Positions 7,744 to 14,916 of a DNA stretch of 28,937 bases are shown here, one piece after another. Each line of letters starts with the position of its first letter. Positions within the stretch are counted from its first letter, which is position 1. Both the position numbers and the translations under genes were made by a program. Origin of the DNA: an uncultured Eubacteriales bacterium (GTDB taxonomy: Bacteria; Bacillota; Clostridia; Oscillospirales; Oscillospiraceae); the NCBI GenBank assembly GCA_902465435.1, contig CABQNH010000023.1, positions 1 through 28,937 of the forward strand, written 5' to 3'. The notes below the pieces were generated by a model. That model did not search any database. It had not been told where the DNA came from and saw nothing but the letters and a program-made list of their open reading frames with translations.

Positions 7744-9694
7744 GCTTGTCTCTCCGTTCCGGCCGACCGGCGATCAGCCGGAAGCAATCTCCAAGCTGAT
7801 TTCCGGCCTGAAGGCCGGGATTGATGAGCAGGTGCTGCTCGGCGTAACCGGCTCCGGAAAGACCTTCACCATGGCCAATGTCATTGCCCAGCTCAACCGG
7901 CCGACGCTGATCCTTGCGCACAACAAAACGCTGGCTGCACAGCTCTGCTCTGAATTCCGTGAGTTCTTTCCGAACAACGCCGTAGAGTACTTTATCTCCT
8001 ATTACGATTATTATCAGCCGGAGGCGTATATTGCGCATACGGACACCTATATCGAAAAGGACTCCGCCATTAATGATGAGATCGAGCGTCTGCGGCACTC
8101 TGCCACCTCCTCCCTGTTTGAGCGGCGTGACGTGATCGTCGTTGCCTCCGTCTCCTGCATTTATGGTCTGGGCGACCCGATCGATTACAAAAACATGGTG
8201 ATTTCCCTGCGTACCGGCATGGAGCGGCCGCGCGACGAGCTAATGAAGAAGCTGATCGAGATTCGCTATGAGCGCAACGACTTGAATTTTGTCCGCAACA
8301 CCTTCCGCGTGCGCGGCGACACACTGGAGGTCTACCCTGCCTACTGGGCAGGACGCGCGATCCGGATCGAATTCTTCGGCGACGAGATCGACCGCATCAG
8401 CGAGATTAATGCCGTGACGGGCGTCGCGGAGCGAATCGTAAACCATGTCGCGATTTATCCCGCCTCGCACTATGTCACCACACGCGACAAAATGGAGCGC
8501 GCCATTCACGAGATTTCGCGCGAAATGGACGCCCGCGTCGCCTACTTCAAGGAACAGGGAAAGCTTTTAGAAGCGCAGAGGATTCAGCAGCGTACCATGT
8601 ACGACATGGAAATGATGCAGGAGATCGGCTTTTGCACCGGGATCGAGAATTATTCCCGCGTCATAGCCGGGCGCGCGCCGGGAACGCCGCCCATGACGCT
8701 TCTGGACTATTTCCCCAAGGATTTTCTGCTCTTTGTGGACGAGAGCCATGTCACGCTGCCGCAGGTGCGCGCGATGTACGCAGGCGATCGCTCCCGAAAG
8801 GAATCGCTCGTGGATTACGGCTTCCGCCTTCCCTCCGCGTTTGACAACCGTCCGCTGAACTTTGAGGAATTTCTGCAGCGCATCGGCCAGCGCGTTTACG
8901 TTTCGGCAACGCCTGCGGAGTTTGAAACGACGCGCGCCGGGCAAATCGTCGAGCAGGTCATTCGTCCGACCGGCCTGCTGGATCCCATGGTAGAGGTTCG
9001 GCCGATCGACGGTCAGATCGACGACCTGATTGAAGAGATTCAGGCAACCATCGCAAAGAAAGAGCGCACCCTTGTAACAACCCTTACCAAGAAAATGGCA
9101 GAGGATCTGACCACCTATCTTGGCAAGGCCGGCTTAAAGGTGCGCTATATGCACTCGGATATTTCCGCCATGGAGCGCATGGAAATCATACGCGATCTGC
9201 GGCTTGCAAAATTTGACGTGCTCGTCGGCATTAATCTGCTGCGCGAGGGTCTGGATTTGCCGGAGGTCAGCCTGATTGCCATACTGGACGCGGACAAGGA
9301 GGGCTTTCTCCGATCGGAAACCAGCTTGATTCAGACGATCGGCCGCGCCGCGCGCAACGCCGAGGGCCGCGTGATTATGTATGCCGATAAGCTGACGCCC
9401 GCAATGGACGCCGCGATTCGGGAGACCGAGCGCCGCCGCGCCATTCAATCGGGCTATAACGCAGCGCACGGCATCGTCCCCAAAACGATCATTAAGGACG
9501 TCCGCGATTTGATTGAGATCTCGAAGTCTGCATCGGAGGCACGCCGTGCGGACGGCGTCAAGATGACACAGAAGGAACGCGAACGCGAGATCGATCGTCT
9601 GGAAAAAGAAATGCGGAAGGCGGCGCAGCGAATGGAATTCGAATACGCAGCCGTTCTTCGCGACCAAATTATCGAGCTGCGCGGCGAGAAATAA
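7730..9694 (+). CDS. uvrB: Excinuclease ABC subunit B
   Basis: The 654-residue helicase-like subunit of UvrABC verifies damage and recruits UvrC. Visible landmarks are Walker A GVTGSGKTFTMAN near residue 38, the beta-hairpin region YYDYYQPEAYI that clamps DNA, the DESH box in LLFVDESHVTLPQ, and helicase motifs including VGINLLREGLDLPEV and QTIGRAARN. A C-terminal UVR domain (EMRKAAQRMEFEYAAVLRDQ) contacts UvrC. The chosen ATG has GGAAGGAG upstream and overlaps radC by 14 bp, so the two are translationally coupled. uvrC is not in the window. A terminator hairpin follows at 9742-9777. Confidence 0.97.
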   Translation: MDHFELVSPFRPTGDQPEAISKLISGLKAGIDEQVLLGVTGSGKTFTMANVIAQLNRPTLILAHNKTLAAQLCSEFREFFPNNAVEYFISYYDYYQPEAYIAHTDTYIEKDSAINDEIERLRHSATSSLFERRDVIVVASVSCIYGLGDPIDYKNMVISLRTGMERPRDELMKKLIEIRYERNDLNFVRNTFRVRGDTLEVYPAYWAGRAIRIEFFGDEIDRISEINAVTGVAERIVNHVAIYPASHYVTTRDKMERAIHEISREMDARVAYFKEQGKLLEAQRIQQRTMYDMEMMQEIGFCTGIENYSRVIAGRAPGTPPMTLLDYFPKDFLLFVDESHVTLPQVRAMYAGDRSRKESLVDYGFRLPSAFDNRPLNFEEFLQRIGQRVYVSATPAEFETTRAGQIVEQVIRPTGLLDPMVEVRPIDGQIDDLIEEIQATIAKKERTLVTTLTKKMAEDLTTYLGKAGLKVRYMHSDISAMERMEIIRDLRLAKFDVLVGINLLREGLDLPEVSLIAILDADKEGFLRSETSLIQTIGRAARNAEGRVIMYADKLTPAMDAAIRETERRRAIQSGYNAAHGIVPKTIIKDVRDLIEISKSASEARRADGVKMTQKEREREIDRLEKEMRKAAQRMEFEYAAVLRDQIIELRGEK

Positions 9695-9715
9695 CCGCAG
9701 GCCTGCAGCAGAATT

Positions 9716-9751
9716 GTATACCCGGGAGAAATCGTATAACCGGGAGAAATC
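9716..9751 (+). repeat. Short direct repeat before the uvrB terminator
   Basis: An 18-bp unit GTATAC/ACCGGGAGAAATC occurs twice in direct succession (about 9716-9733 and 9734-9751). The second copy forms the left arm of the terminator hairpin, so the left arm is partly duplicated here. Confidence 0.7.
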
Positions 9752-9777
9752 GCTGCCTTCGCGCGATTTCTCCCGGT
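9742..9777 (+). terminator. uvrB terminator hairpin, first of three copies
   Basis: The arms GGGAGAAATCGC and GCGATTTCTCCC have a TGCCTTC-type loop. The identical hairpin recurs at 10035-10070 and 10328-10363, on either side of repeat copies 3 and 4. No T-run follows directly, because the repeat begins at 9778. The same arms also form the terminator at 16683-16723. Confidence 0.8.
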
Positions 9778-10031
9778 CAGCGTGTCAAAAACCTTTTTTG
9801 ACACGCTGGCGGACTATCAAGAAAGTGCGGAAGACGAGAAACTCGCGCCCGTAGGCGTACATAGGTACGGTAGGGCGCGAGTTCCGAAGTAAGTCAAAAC
9901 AAAAGATCGTATCCTTATATTTAAACGTAATTAATTCAAATTTCCCTATATAGTAAAATTGACGCGTTTAAAGTGAAAATCATCAAAATTGTTTTCTTGT
10001 TTTGACGGTTACGGACTTTATTGACAGTCTG
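9778..10031 (+). repeat. Terminator-flanked repeat, copy 3 (tandem with copy 4)
   Basis: The copy is 254 bp. In order it holds a terminal hairpin CAGCGTGTCAAAAA/TTTTTGACACGCTG (9778-9808) and GGACTATCAAGAAAGT, then a hairpin with arms CTCGCGCCC/GGGCGCGAG and an inner CGTAC/GTACG (9842-9881). GTCAAAACAA, an AT-rich middle, TTGTTTTGAC and CGGACTTTATTGACAGTCTG follow. The second and last blocks are inverted copies of each other, as are GTCAAAACAA and TTGTTTTGAC, so the whole unit can fold on itself. It is identical to copy 4. Confidence 0.92.
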
Positions 10032-10034
10032 GCT

Positions 10035-10070
10035 GGGAGAAATCGCTGCCTTCGCGCGATTTCTCCCGGT
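10035..10070. terminator. Middle copy of the uvrB/PAP2 terminator hairpin
   Basis: It is identical to the hairpins at 9742-9777 and 10328-10363 and lies between tandem repeat copies 3 and 4. As it sits between two repeats it is probably redundant for termination. Confidence 0.8.
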
Positions 10071-10324
10071 CAGCGTGTCAAAAACCTTTTTTGACACGCT
10101 GGCGGACTATCAAGAAAGTGCGGAAGACGAGAAACTCGCGCCCGTAGGCGTACATAGGTACGGTAGGGCGCGAGTTCCGAAGTAAGTCAAAACAAAAGAT
10201 CGTATCCTTATATTTAAACGTAATTAATTCAAATTTCCCTATATAGTAAAATTGACGCGTTTAAAGTGAAAATCATCAAAATTGTTTTCTTGTTTTGACG
10301 GTTACGGACTTTATTGACAGTCTG
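10071..10324 (+). repeat. Terminator-flanked repeat, copy 4
   Basis: It is identical base for base, as far as I can read, to copy 3. The tandem period is 293 bp: 254 bp of repeat, 3 bp of spacer and 36 bp of hairpin. Absence of divergence points to a recent duplication of the repeat-plus-hairpin unit. Confidence 0.92.
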
Positions 10325-10327
10325 GCT

Positions 10328-10363
10328 GGGAGAAATCGCTGCCTTCGCGCGATTTCTCCCGGT
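10328..10363 (-). terminator. Third copy of the hairpin, likely terminator of the PAP2-like gene
   Basis: The arms are the same as at 9742-9777. It lies 37 bp beyond the stop codon of the minus-strand PAP2-like gene and probably terminates it, with the first copy serving uvrB. Confidence 0.7.
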
Positions 10364-10399
10364 TTCGCATGTCCGAAATTCCTTTCTGACACGAGACTT

Positions 10400-10981
10400 T
10401 TATCGGCAGAAAATTGCCAGATTCAAATACATCGCCATAACGGGAATCAGGGAGCCGACGATCAGCTGTGCCACCGTATGCCGCTTCAGCTGCAGGCTGG
10501 ACCAGAACACAAACGCCAGCATCGCATAGCCAAGCGCAAACAGCGGGTTGACGCTGTGGCACAAAACGGCCATCGGCCCGGAAACACCGCTTGCGTGCCC
10601 GCTTGCTTTAAAATGCAACCTCGTTGTTGCGGCAATCAGGACACCGGACAGCAGATACGTTCCAAACACGACCTTTTCCAGCGGTGTGCCGGTAAAGACG
10701 AAGTCCACAAAGCCCAGCACATAACCGACAACCGAAAACGCAATGGCAAGGTTCCGCTCGCCCTCTCTCCCCTTTTGGCGCAGCTTCGGCACAAGCCACG
10801 CAACCGGGTACGCCAGCATGGGCAGAAGCGCCAAATAAAACAGTGCGCGGAGGTAATGCGGCGTTGCAGTAAATGTATCCTGCGTTAACGCATGCAGCAG
10901 CGTCAGAAAAATCGCAGCCAAAACAGGCGCCGTCGTAAGCACGCGCGTTACCTTTGCAGCCTTTGCAAACAGCTTGTTCAT
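10400..10981 (-). CDS. PAP2-like integral membrane protein
   Basis: The 193-residue protein consists largely of hydrophobic segments, with about five or six membrane helices. Two motifs recall the type 2 phosphatidic acid phosphatase superfamily: KASGHASGVSG resembles PSGHxxxxxx (motif 2), and KRHTVAQLIVGS resembles SRxxxxxHxxxDxxxG (motif 3). The first motif, KxxxxxxRP, is not evident and the motif 3 Asp is missing, so the phosphatase activity is doubtful or the family link remote. The start has AAAGGAGG nine bases upstream. It is monocistronic, convergent with uvrB and divergent from the folate operon. Confidence 0.6.
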   Translation of the reverse strand: MNKLFAKAAKVTRVLTTAPVLAAIFLTLLHALTQDTFTATPHYLRALFYLALLPMLAYPVAWLVPKLRQKGREGERNLAIAFSVVGYVLGFVDFVFTGTPLEKVVFGTYLLSGVLIAATTRLHFKASGHASGVSGPMAVLCHSVNPLFALGYAMLAFVFWSSLQLKRHTVAQLIVGSLIPVMAMYLNLAIFCR

Positions 10982-11010
10982 GCGAAATGCCTCCTTTGCT
11001 TGCTGCGATC

Positions 11011-11039
11011 AGTGTACCGCAGCAGGCCGGAAATGTCAC
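11011..11039 (-). promoter_or_regulatory. Putative promoter of the PAP2-like gene
   Basis: On the minus strand GTGACA (11034-11039) and TACACT (11011-11016) are separated by 17 bp, about 30 bases upstream of the start codon. The match is reasonable but not strong. Confidence 0.45.
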
Positions 11040-11170
11040 GAACCGTTCCCATTTCTCGATTCTACGCCTTGAAATCGAGCGTTCTCCCCGTGGGAGAGCG
11101 CGTTCTACCGGCCGTTTTCTTCCGAATTCTGCATTTCAATAAAAAAATATCGATTTTTTTCGTTTTCCTC

Positions 11171-11198
11171 TTGCATTTTTCGAAAAAACGGCTACAAT
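11171..11198 (+). promoter_or_regulatory. Promoter of the folate operon
   Basis: TTGCAT at 11171-11176 and TACAAT at 11193-11198 are separated by 16 bp. Transcription would start near 11205, about ten bases before the riboswitch. Confidence 0.7.
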
Positions 11199-11213
11199 AG
11201 AGAGGTCAAAACG

Positions 11214-11312
11214 CTTGGGAGTAGGGATCGTGCGTTAAGTACCGTCGGATGGGAGGTTGCCGGCGGGCGAAGGAGCTTCGGCTCCACGATACGATCTTGC
11301 AACCGCCCAAAT
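11214..11312 (+). ncRNA. THF riboswitch (folT class I)
   Basis: Conserved blocks of the tetrahydrofolate riboswitch appear in order: GGGAGTAGGGATCG, GCGTTAAGT, GATGGGAGGTTGCC, GGGCGAAGGAG, CGATACGATC and CTTGCAACCGCCC. P1 is formed by TTGGG near 11215 with CCCAA near 11306. The class binds tetrahydrofolate derivatives and controls folate transport and synthesis genes in Bacillota. Downstream, CCTCCA (about 11356-11361) can pair with TGGAGG (about 11371-11376), which is the ribosome site of the next gene, so control is probably translational. The two genes behind it are exactly what this RNA usually governs. Confidence 0.9.
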
Positions 11313-11353
11313 TCAAAGCGCACGACACGGAAAATTTCATATTTTCTTTTCAA

Positions 11354-11383
11354 CCTCCTCCAAAATTTACTGGAGGTATTTTT
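11354..11383 (+). promoter_or_regulatory. Ribosome-site-sequestering hairpin of the folate S component
   Basis: The arms CCTCCA and TGGAGG, with an 8-base AT-rich loop, hide the GGAGG ribosome site eight bases before the ATG. This is the likely expression platform of the riboswitch. TATTTTT follows the stem, so a minor terminator role cannot be ruled out. Confidence 0.55.
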
Positions 11384-11998
11384 ATGTCCAAAACCGTAGC
11401 CGCTACCCATTCCCAGCTTCGCGACACCGCGAAAATGACGACCAAAACACTCGTCTCCTGCTCGCTGCTCGCAGCGCTCAGCATCGTGTTTGCACGCTTC
11501 ATTATTCCCATGCCCTCGGAAACCATGCGGTTCTCCATTGAGGCGCTGCCCATCGTCATGGCGGGTCTGTTCTTCGGGCCGGTCGCCGGTCTTCTTGTCG
11601 GCTTCGCAGCCGATACCATCGGCTGCCTGTTTACGCCCTACGGTTGGAATTTCGTATTCACGGTACCGCCCATGCTTTACGGACTGTTCGGCGGTCTTCT
11701 TCGCGGACTGCTGAAAAGAAAGGTTGACTTTTTCCGCGTTCTCGGCGTCTTTCTTCCGCCCGCCGTCTTGGGCTCCGTCCTGTGGCAGAGCTTCTGGCTC
11801 TCCAGACTCTACGGCACCAGAACCTTCGCAGCCTTCCTCAGCGTGCGCGCTGCACAGTTTGCAGTGACCGCCGTTGTCAATTCGCTGCTTCTTTTCCTGC
11901 TGTTCCGCAGCGGTGCGTTCAAAACGCTCCAGCTCTGGCCGCCGAAGGCCTTTTCCTCGCCATCCGTTTGGCAAAAACTTAAAAACAGAAAGAAGTAA
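11384..11998 (+). CDS. folT: Folate ECF transporter S component
   Basis: The 204-residue membrane protein has about five to six hydrophobic segments. It carries ECF S-component features: an N-terminal KTLVSCSLLAALSIVFARF helix with small residues, FFGPVAGLLVGFAADTIGCLF and YGWNFVFTVPPMLYG. S components capture a vitamin and work with the shared EcfA, EcfA' and EcfT modules, which are not in this window. The THF riboswitch in front and folC behind identify the substrate as folate with good confidence. The first ATG after the GGAGG site was chosen; the frame stays open further upstream through the riboswitch. folC begins five bases after the stop. Confidence 0.9.
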   Translation: MSKTVAATHSQLRDTAKMTTKTLVSCSLLAALSIVFARFIIPMPSETMRFSIEALPIVMAGLFFGPVAGLLVGFAADTIGCLFTPYGWNFVFTVPPMLYGLFGGLLRGLLKRKVDFFRVLGVFLPPAVLGSVLWQSFWLSRLYGTRTFAAFLSVRAAQFAVTAVVNSLLLFLLFRSGAFKTLQLWPPKAFSSPSVWQKLKNRKK

Positions 11999-12003
11999 TC
12001 TCT

Positions 12004-13272
12004 ATGACCGGCAACGAAGCGATTTCCTATATTCACTCCTTCTTCTGGAAGGGTTCCGTCCCGGGTCTTTCCCGCACACGCGAGCTGCTCGCACGGCTCG
12101 GAAATCCGCAGGATCGGCTCAAATTTGTCCATATCGCAGGCACGAACGGAAAAGGCTCGACCGCCGCAATGACGGCCTCCATTCTGCGCAAGGCAGGCTA
12201 TCGCGTCGGCCTGTATACCTCGCCCTATATTTTCCGTTTTCATGAAAGAATGCAGGTCAACGGCTGCGAGATCCCGGACGATTTGCTCGGTGAAATTACC
12301 GAGCAGGTACGGCCGCACGCAGAGGCCATGACCGATCATCCCACGGAATTTGAACTGGTCACAGCCATTGCCATGGTTTATTTCGCCCGCGAATGCTGCG
12401 ATATCGTCGTATTGGAAGTCGGTATGGGCGGTGAACTGGACTCCACCAACGTCATTGCCTGCCCGGAGGTCGCGGTCATTACCAACATCGGCCTTGACCA
12501 CACCGAGGTATTGGGCGACACACTGGAGAAGATTGCAATGGCAAAGGCCGGCATCATCAAGGAGGGCGGCGACGTCGTGGTCTACCGCGGAACGCCCGGC
12601 GTGGAGCAGGTGTTCGCCTCCGTCTGCGAGGCGCGGCATGCCAGGCTGCACAAAGCGGACTTTGCCTCTCTTGTGCAGCATACCCACTCGCTTGCCGGAC
12701 AGTCCTTTGACTGCGGCGCCCGCAAGGATCTGTTTTTGCCGCTGCTGGGCGACCATCAGCTTCATAACGCCGCCGTTGTTTTGCAGACAGTCGATGTGCT
12801 CATCGGGAAGGGCTGGCGCATTTCCGAAAACAACATCTACGCCGGCCTGCGCGATGTGACCTGGCCGGGACGCTTTGAGCTGCTGCGGGAAAATCCGACC
12901 TTTATTGTGGACGGAGGACACAATCCGCAATGCATCGCCGCGCTTGTGAAAAACATTCGCGATTATCTGCCCGGCAAGCAGCTGACGATTCTGACCGGCG
13001 TATTGGCCGACAAGGATTATGCCGATATGTATACGCCGGTCGAGCAATACGCCAAGCAGTTCGTTGCCGTTAAGCCAATGAATCCGCGCGCGCTTTCCGC
13101 CGATGCACTTGCCGCCTACCTTGCCCGCTTTGGCAAGCCGGTTTTCGCCTGCCAGACCGTCGCGGACGGCGTTCGCAAGGCCGTTTCGCTTGCCGGCACG
13201 GACGGCGTCGTTCTCGCTTACGGCAGTCTTTATATGATCGGCGATATCCGCCGTGCGTTAGATGCACTCTGA
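12004..13272 (+). CDS. folC: Folylpolyglutamate synthase / dihydrofolate synthase
   Basis: The 422-residue ligase of the Mur ligase superfamily adds glutamate to folates (and possibly to dihydropteroate), which traps them in the cell. The P-loop HIAGTNGKGST is at residues 43-53. Other landmarks are TSPYIFRFHERMQVNG, LEVGMGGELDSTNV, TNIGLDHTEVLG, the carbamylated-Lys region MAKAGIIK, GRFELL and VDGGHNPQ. It follows folT by five bases and shares the riboswitch-controlled transcript, so uptake and retention of folate are coupled. Its own ribosome site (AAAGAAGTAA) is weak, consistent with coupling to folT. Confidence 0.95.
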   Translation: MTGNEAISYIHSFFWKGSVPGLSRTRELLARLGNPQDRLKFVHIAGTNGKGSTAAMTASILRKAGYRVGLYTSPYIFRFHERMQVNGCEIPDDLLGEITEQVRPHAEAMTDHPTEFELVTAIAMVYFARECCDIVVLEVGMGGELDSTNVIACPEVAVITNIGLDHTEVLGDTLEKIAMAKAGIIKEGGDVVVYRGTPGVEQVFASVCEARHARLHKADFASLVQHTHSLAGQSFDCGARKDLFLPLLGDHQLHNAAVVLQTVDVLIGKGWRISENNIYAGLRDVTWPGRFELLRENPTFIVDGGHNPQCIAALVKNIRDYLPGKQLTILTGVLADKDYADMYTPVEQYAKQFVAVKPMNPRALSADALAAYLARFGKPVFACQTVADGVRKAVSLAGTDGVVLAYGSLYMIGDIRRALDAL

Positions 13273-13443
13273 GTAGCTTTTTCATTTTAAAAAGCCGACG
13301 GTAAAAATACGCGCCGGTAGGCATACCTCGTTTTCCCCTAAGGCCGCGCATTTTCTGTCCTCAAAGCGTTCTTTATAATCTGCCGGACGTGCCAAGAAGT
13401 TTTTTCACCCGCTGCGCAAAAGTCAGGGCATCTTGGCTCCGGA
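13273..13443. other. Noncoding spacer after folC
   Basis: A short hairpin (GCTTTTT/AAAAAGC) follows folC but lacks a T-run. The rest has no recognisable gene. TTTATAATC near 13370 looks like a -10 without a partner -35. Confidence 0.4.
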
Positions 13444-13716
13444 CTAAAGCGATAGGCAGAGGCTCGTGAACCGGAAAGGAAGGATTCCTCTCCAGCTCAC
13501 GAGTCTCTGTTTTTCTATTCTCCTGAAAATCTCAGTATCACGACCATATGAACCAACATACAAACTGTGAGAAGAGTCAGAAGATGTTCCCCAATAATCA
13601 ATGTTGATTCTCTTGGTAATAGAATGATATCTATTGCTAATTTTACTCAGATTGTCGTCTGAAAATCTGAGGTTTTTACAAAACCGTTCAAAAGCTGCAG
13701 CCACAGTAAAAGCCAT
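13444..13716 (-). pseudogene. Truncated CD-NTase (SMODS, CBASS-type) N-terminal remnant
   Basis: The first ~65 of 90 codons resemble the start of a cGAS/DncV-like nucleotidyltransferase. They include ITKRINIDYWG, then HSLYVGSYGRDTEI, which contains the GSyGRxT nucleotide-binding motif. In intact enzymes the catalytic DxD follows about seven residues later. Here the frame enters the long hairpin at 13456-13515 and ends in unrelated sequence, so the catalytic acids and the rest of a ~300-residue enzyme are missing. The 5' end is intact, with an AAGGTG site upstream. Such enzymes make cyclic nucleotide signals in CBASS antiphage defence, but this fragment cannot be active. Confidence 0.65.
13456..13515 (+). 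terminator. Long hairpin with T-run, at the break point of the CD-NTase remnant
   Basis: The arms CAGAGGCTCGTGA (13457-13469) and TCACGAGTCTCTG (13497-13509) pair with one wobble, and the stem continues inward with small bulges. TTTTT follows on the plus strand. It may terminate folC transcription. It lies exactly where homology in the CD-NTase remnant stops. Confidence 0.65.
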
Positions 13717-13745
13717 ATATAGTAAACACCTTCTCTCTATTTCTA

Positions 13746-14135
13746 TTATGCCAATAATTCAGCTAAACGTGGGCACTTAACATAAGATAGTTCTTTGGGC
13801 TCGATTTTTTTCAAGCCTCCACCATACACTCGGCCTTCACTTTCAAGATCACTGGCAGTAATGTTACTCAAAGCGATCCAAACCTCATGTAATATATCTG
13901 GTGCCTGAGTAATTGCTTCTTGGAGAATATTTTTAGGATATAACATTAAATAAGAATTCGTAGCAATTGCGCTTGTATGATTCAAAATAAAACGAAAAGG
14001 TGCAGCGTGTTCACCATTTCCTCTGCCCATATAGGAACATAAGAATGGCGTTGCCGATCTATTTTCTTGGTAATACCAAACCTTGCGATTTTTACAAAGA
14101 TACTTTTGAGCAGTAGTATCGAGACCACTACCCGG
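13746..14135 (-). pseudogene. C-terminal remnant of an adenine-specific DNA methyltransferase
   Basis: The last ~125 codons read like the C-terminus of Eco57I-type or related N6-adenine methyltransferases: LCKNRKVWYYQEN, FRFILNHTSAIATNSYLMLYP, then EGRVYGGGLKKIEPKEL. The N-terminal part with the SAM-binding and NPPY motifs is absent. Beyond about 14135 the DNA belongs to a fragment on the other strand. The stop codon is 29 bases before the start of the CD-NTase remnant, so the two were probably neighbours in one defence operon. The region is clearly more AT-rich than the flanking genes, suggesting acquisition by transfer. Confidence 0.65.
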
Positions 14136-14420
14136 CTGCTGTTCTTTAAGATTTTCCACAGGATGATCGGCACGATGTTCAACGGGGATGCAGGCTTCAA
14201 CTTCAAAGAAGTCGAGTTCGACAGCAGGCATTACAGGGTCGATGTTCTGCAATGCCCCTATATGAAATATTGCGAGCTGCTGGGCTGCAAAGAGCTGACC
14301 GGTACTTTCTGCCTGAGCGACGACCGCGTATACGGAGATATGTGCGGCATCACCTTTGAGCGGCACGGTACGATAGGACGAGGCAGTGATAAATGTGATT
14401 TTTACTTTTACCGGAATTAG
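14130..14420 (+). pseudogene. C-terminal remnant of an ATC-hydrolase-family protein
   Basis: In the plus frame ending at 14420 the protein reads FHRMIGTMFNGDAGF, VDVLQCPYMKYCELLGCKEL, TFCLSDDRVYG and GTIGRGSDKCDFYFYRN. This pattern of conserved Cys and the final GxxxCDFxF fits the L-2-amino-thiazoline-4-carboxylate hydrolase family (PF14196). The N-terminal half is missing; upstream DNA is the methyltransferase fragment in the opposite orientation. It is a broken gene joined to the defence remnant at about 14130-14140. Some ORF callers would start it at 14067, which would fuse unrelated sequence. Confidence 0.55.
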
Positions 14421-14694
14421 CGGCATCCGTTTCTCGCCCCGCAAGTAATCGTCAGCGCATCCACTTTATTTTTTATAACCGCCTTTCCGGATAGTACAAA
14501 TACTCCAAAATGGTTTGATACACCGAATGGGCTCTGCATTCGACACGCCGCGTGAAGTACCGGTACACTCGCAGGTACAGCATCGAAACCATATCGCCTG
14601 ACCTCTGCGTCGTTCGTCGCAGAGAACCAAGCGATTGCGGCGCTTGCTAACAGCCTGGTATGATAGAAATGCACAGAAAAAATTGCGGAAGCTA
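14421..14694. other. Noncoding spacer upstream of cysK
   Basis: No recognisable gene was found in any frame. A small hairpin, CTCTGCG/CGCAGAG, sits at about 14611-14632. Short open frames here look random and may be eroded remains of the neighbouring fragments. Confidence 0.4.
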
Positions 14695-14723
14695 TTGACA
14701 AATATGATTTTCCCGCCTATAAT
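14695..14723 (+). promoter_or_regulatory. cysK promoter (consensus)
   Basis: TTGACA at 14695-14700 and TATAAT at 14718-14723 have a 17-bp spacer, a perfect sigma-A promoter. Transcription would begin near 14730 and give a leader of about 185 nt before cysK. Confidence 0.9.
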
Positions 14724-14750
14724 ACTACAAACATACTAAGTTGGTAGTAT
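14722..14750 (+). promoter_or_regulatory. Palindromic operator overlapping the cysK start site
   Basis: ATACTA (14733-14738), six bases, then TAGTAT (14745-14750) form a perfect palindrome. A further ATACTA half-site lies at 14722-14727, overlapping the -10. Position over +1 suggests repression. Size and AT-rich arms fit Rrf2-family regulators such as CymR, which control cysteine genes in Bacillota, but the regulator is inferred and no such gene is in the window. Confidence 0.55.
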
Positions 14751-14916
14751 TTATTGTTTACTGCCGACCTGCAGAAAGGATCGAGCAATCGTCATGCGCA
14801 CTTGGGCTGCCATTGTGTTTCGATGTCTCCTTGGATAAATCTTCCCCGACGTACCGGGAACCATTCATTTTATATCAGGATACAATACAACAACACAATA
14901 AAAGGAGAATTTCATC

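Noticed and set aside
9742..10363. CRISPR-like pattern of repeat-spacer-repeat
   Set aside because: Only three hairpins separated by identical 257-bp intervals; CRISPR spacers are short and unique, and no cas genes are present.
14730..14916. T-box or SAM riboswitch in the cysK leader
   Set aside because: The T-box GGTGG motif and SAM-I core blocks are absent, and no terminator or antiterminator pair is seen in the leader.
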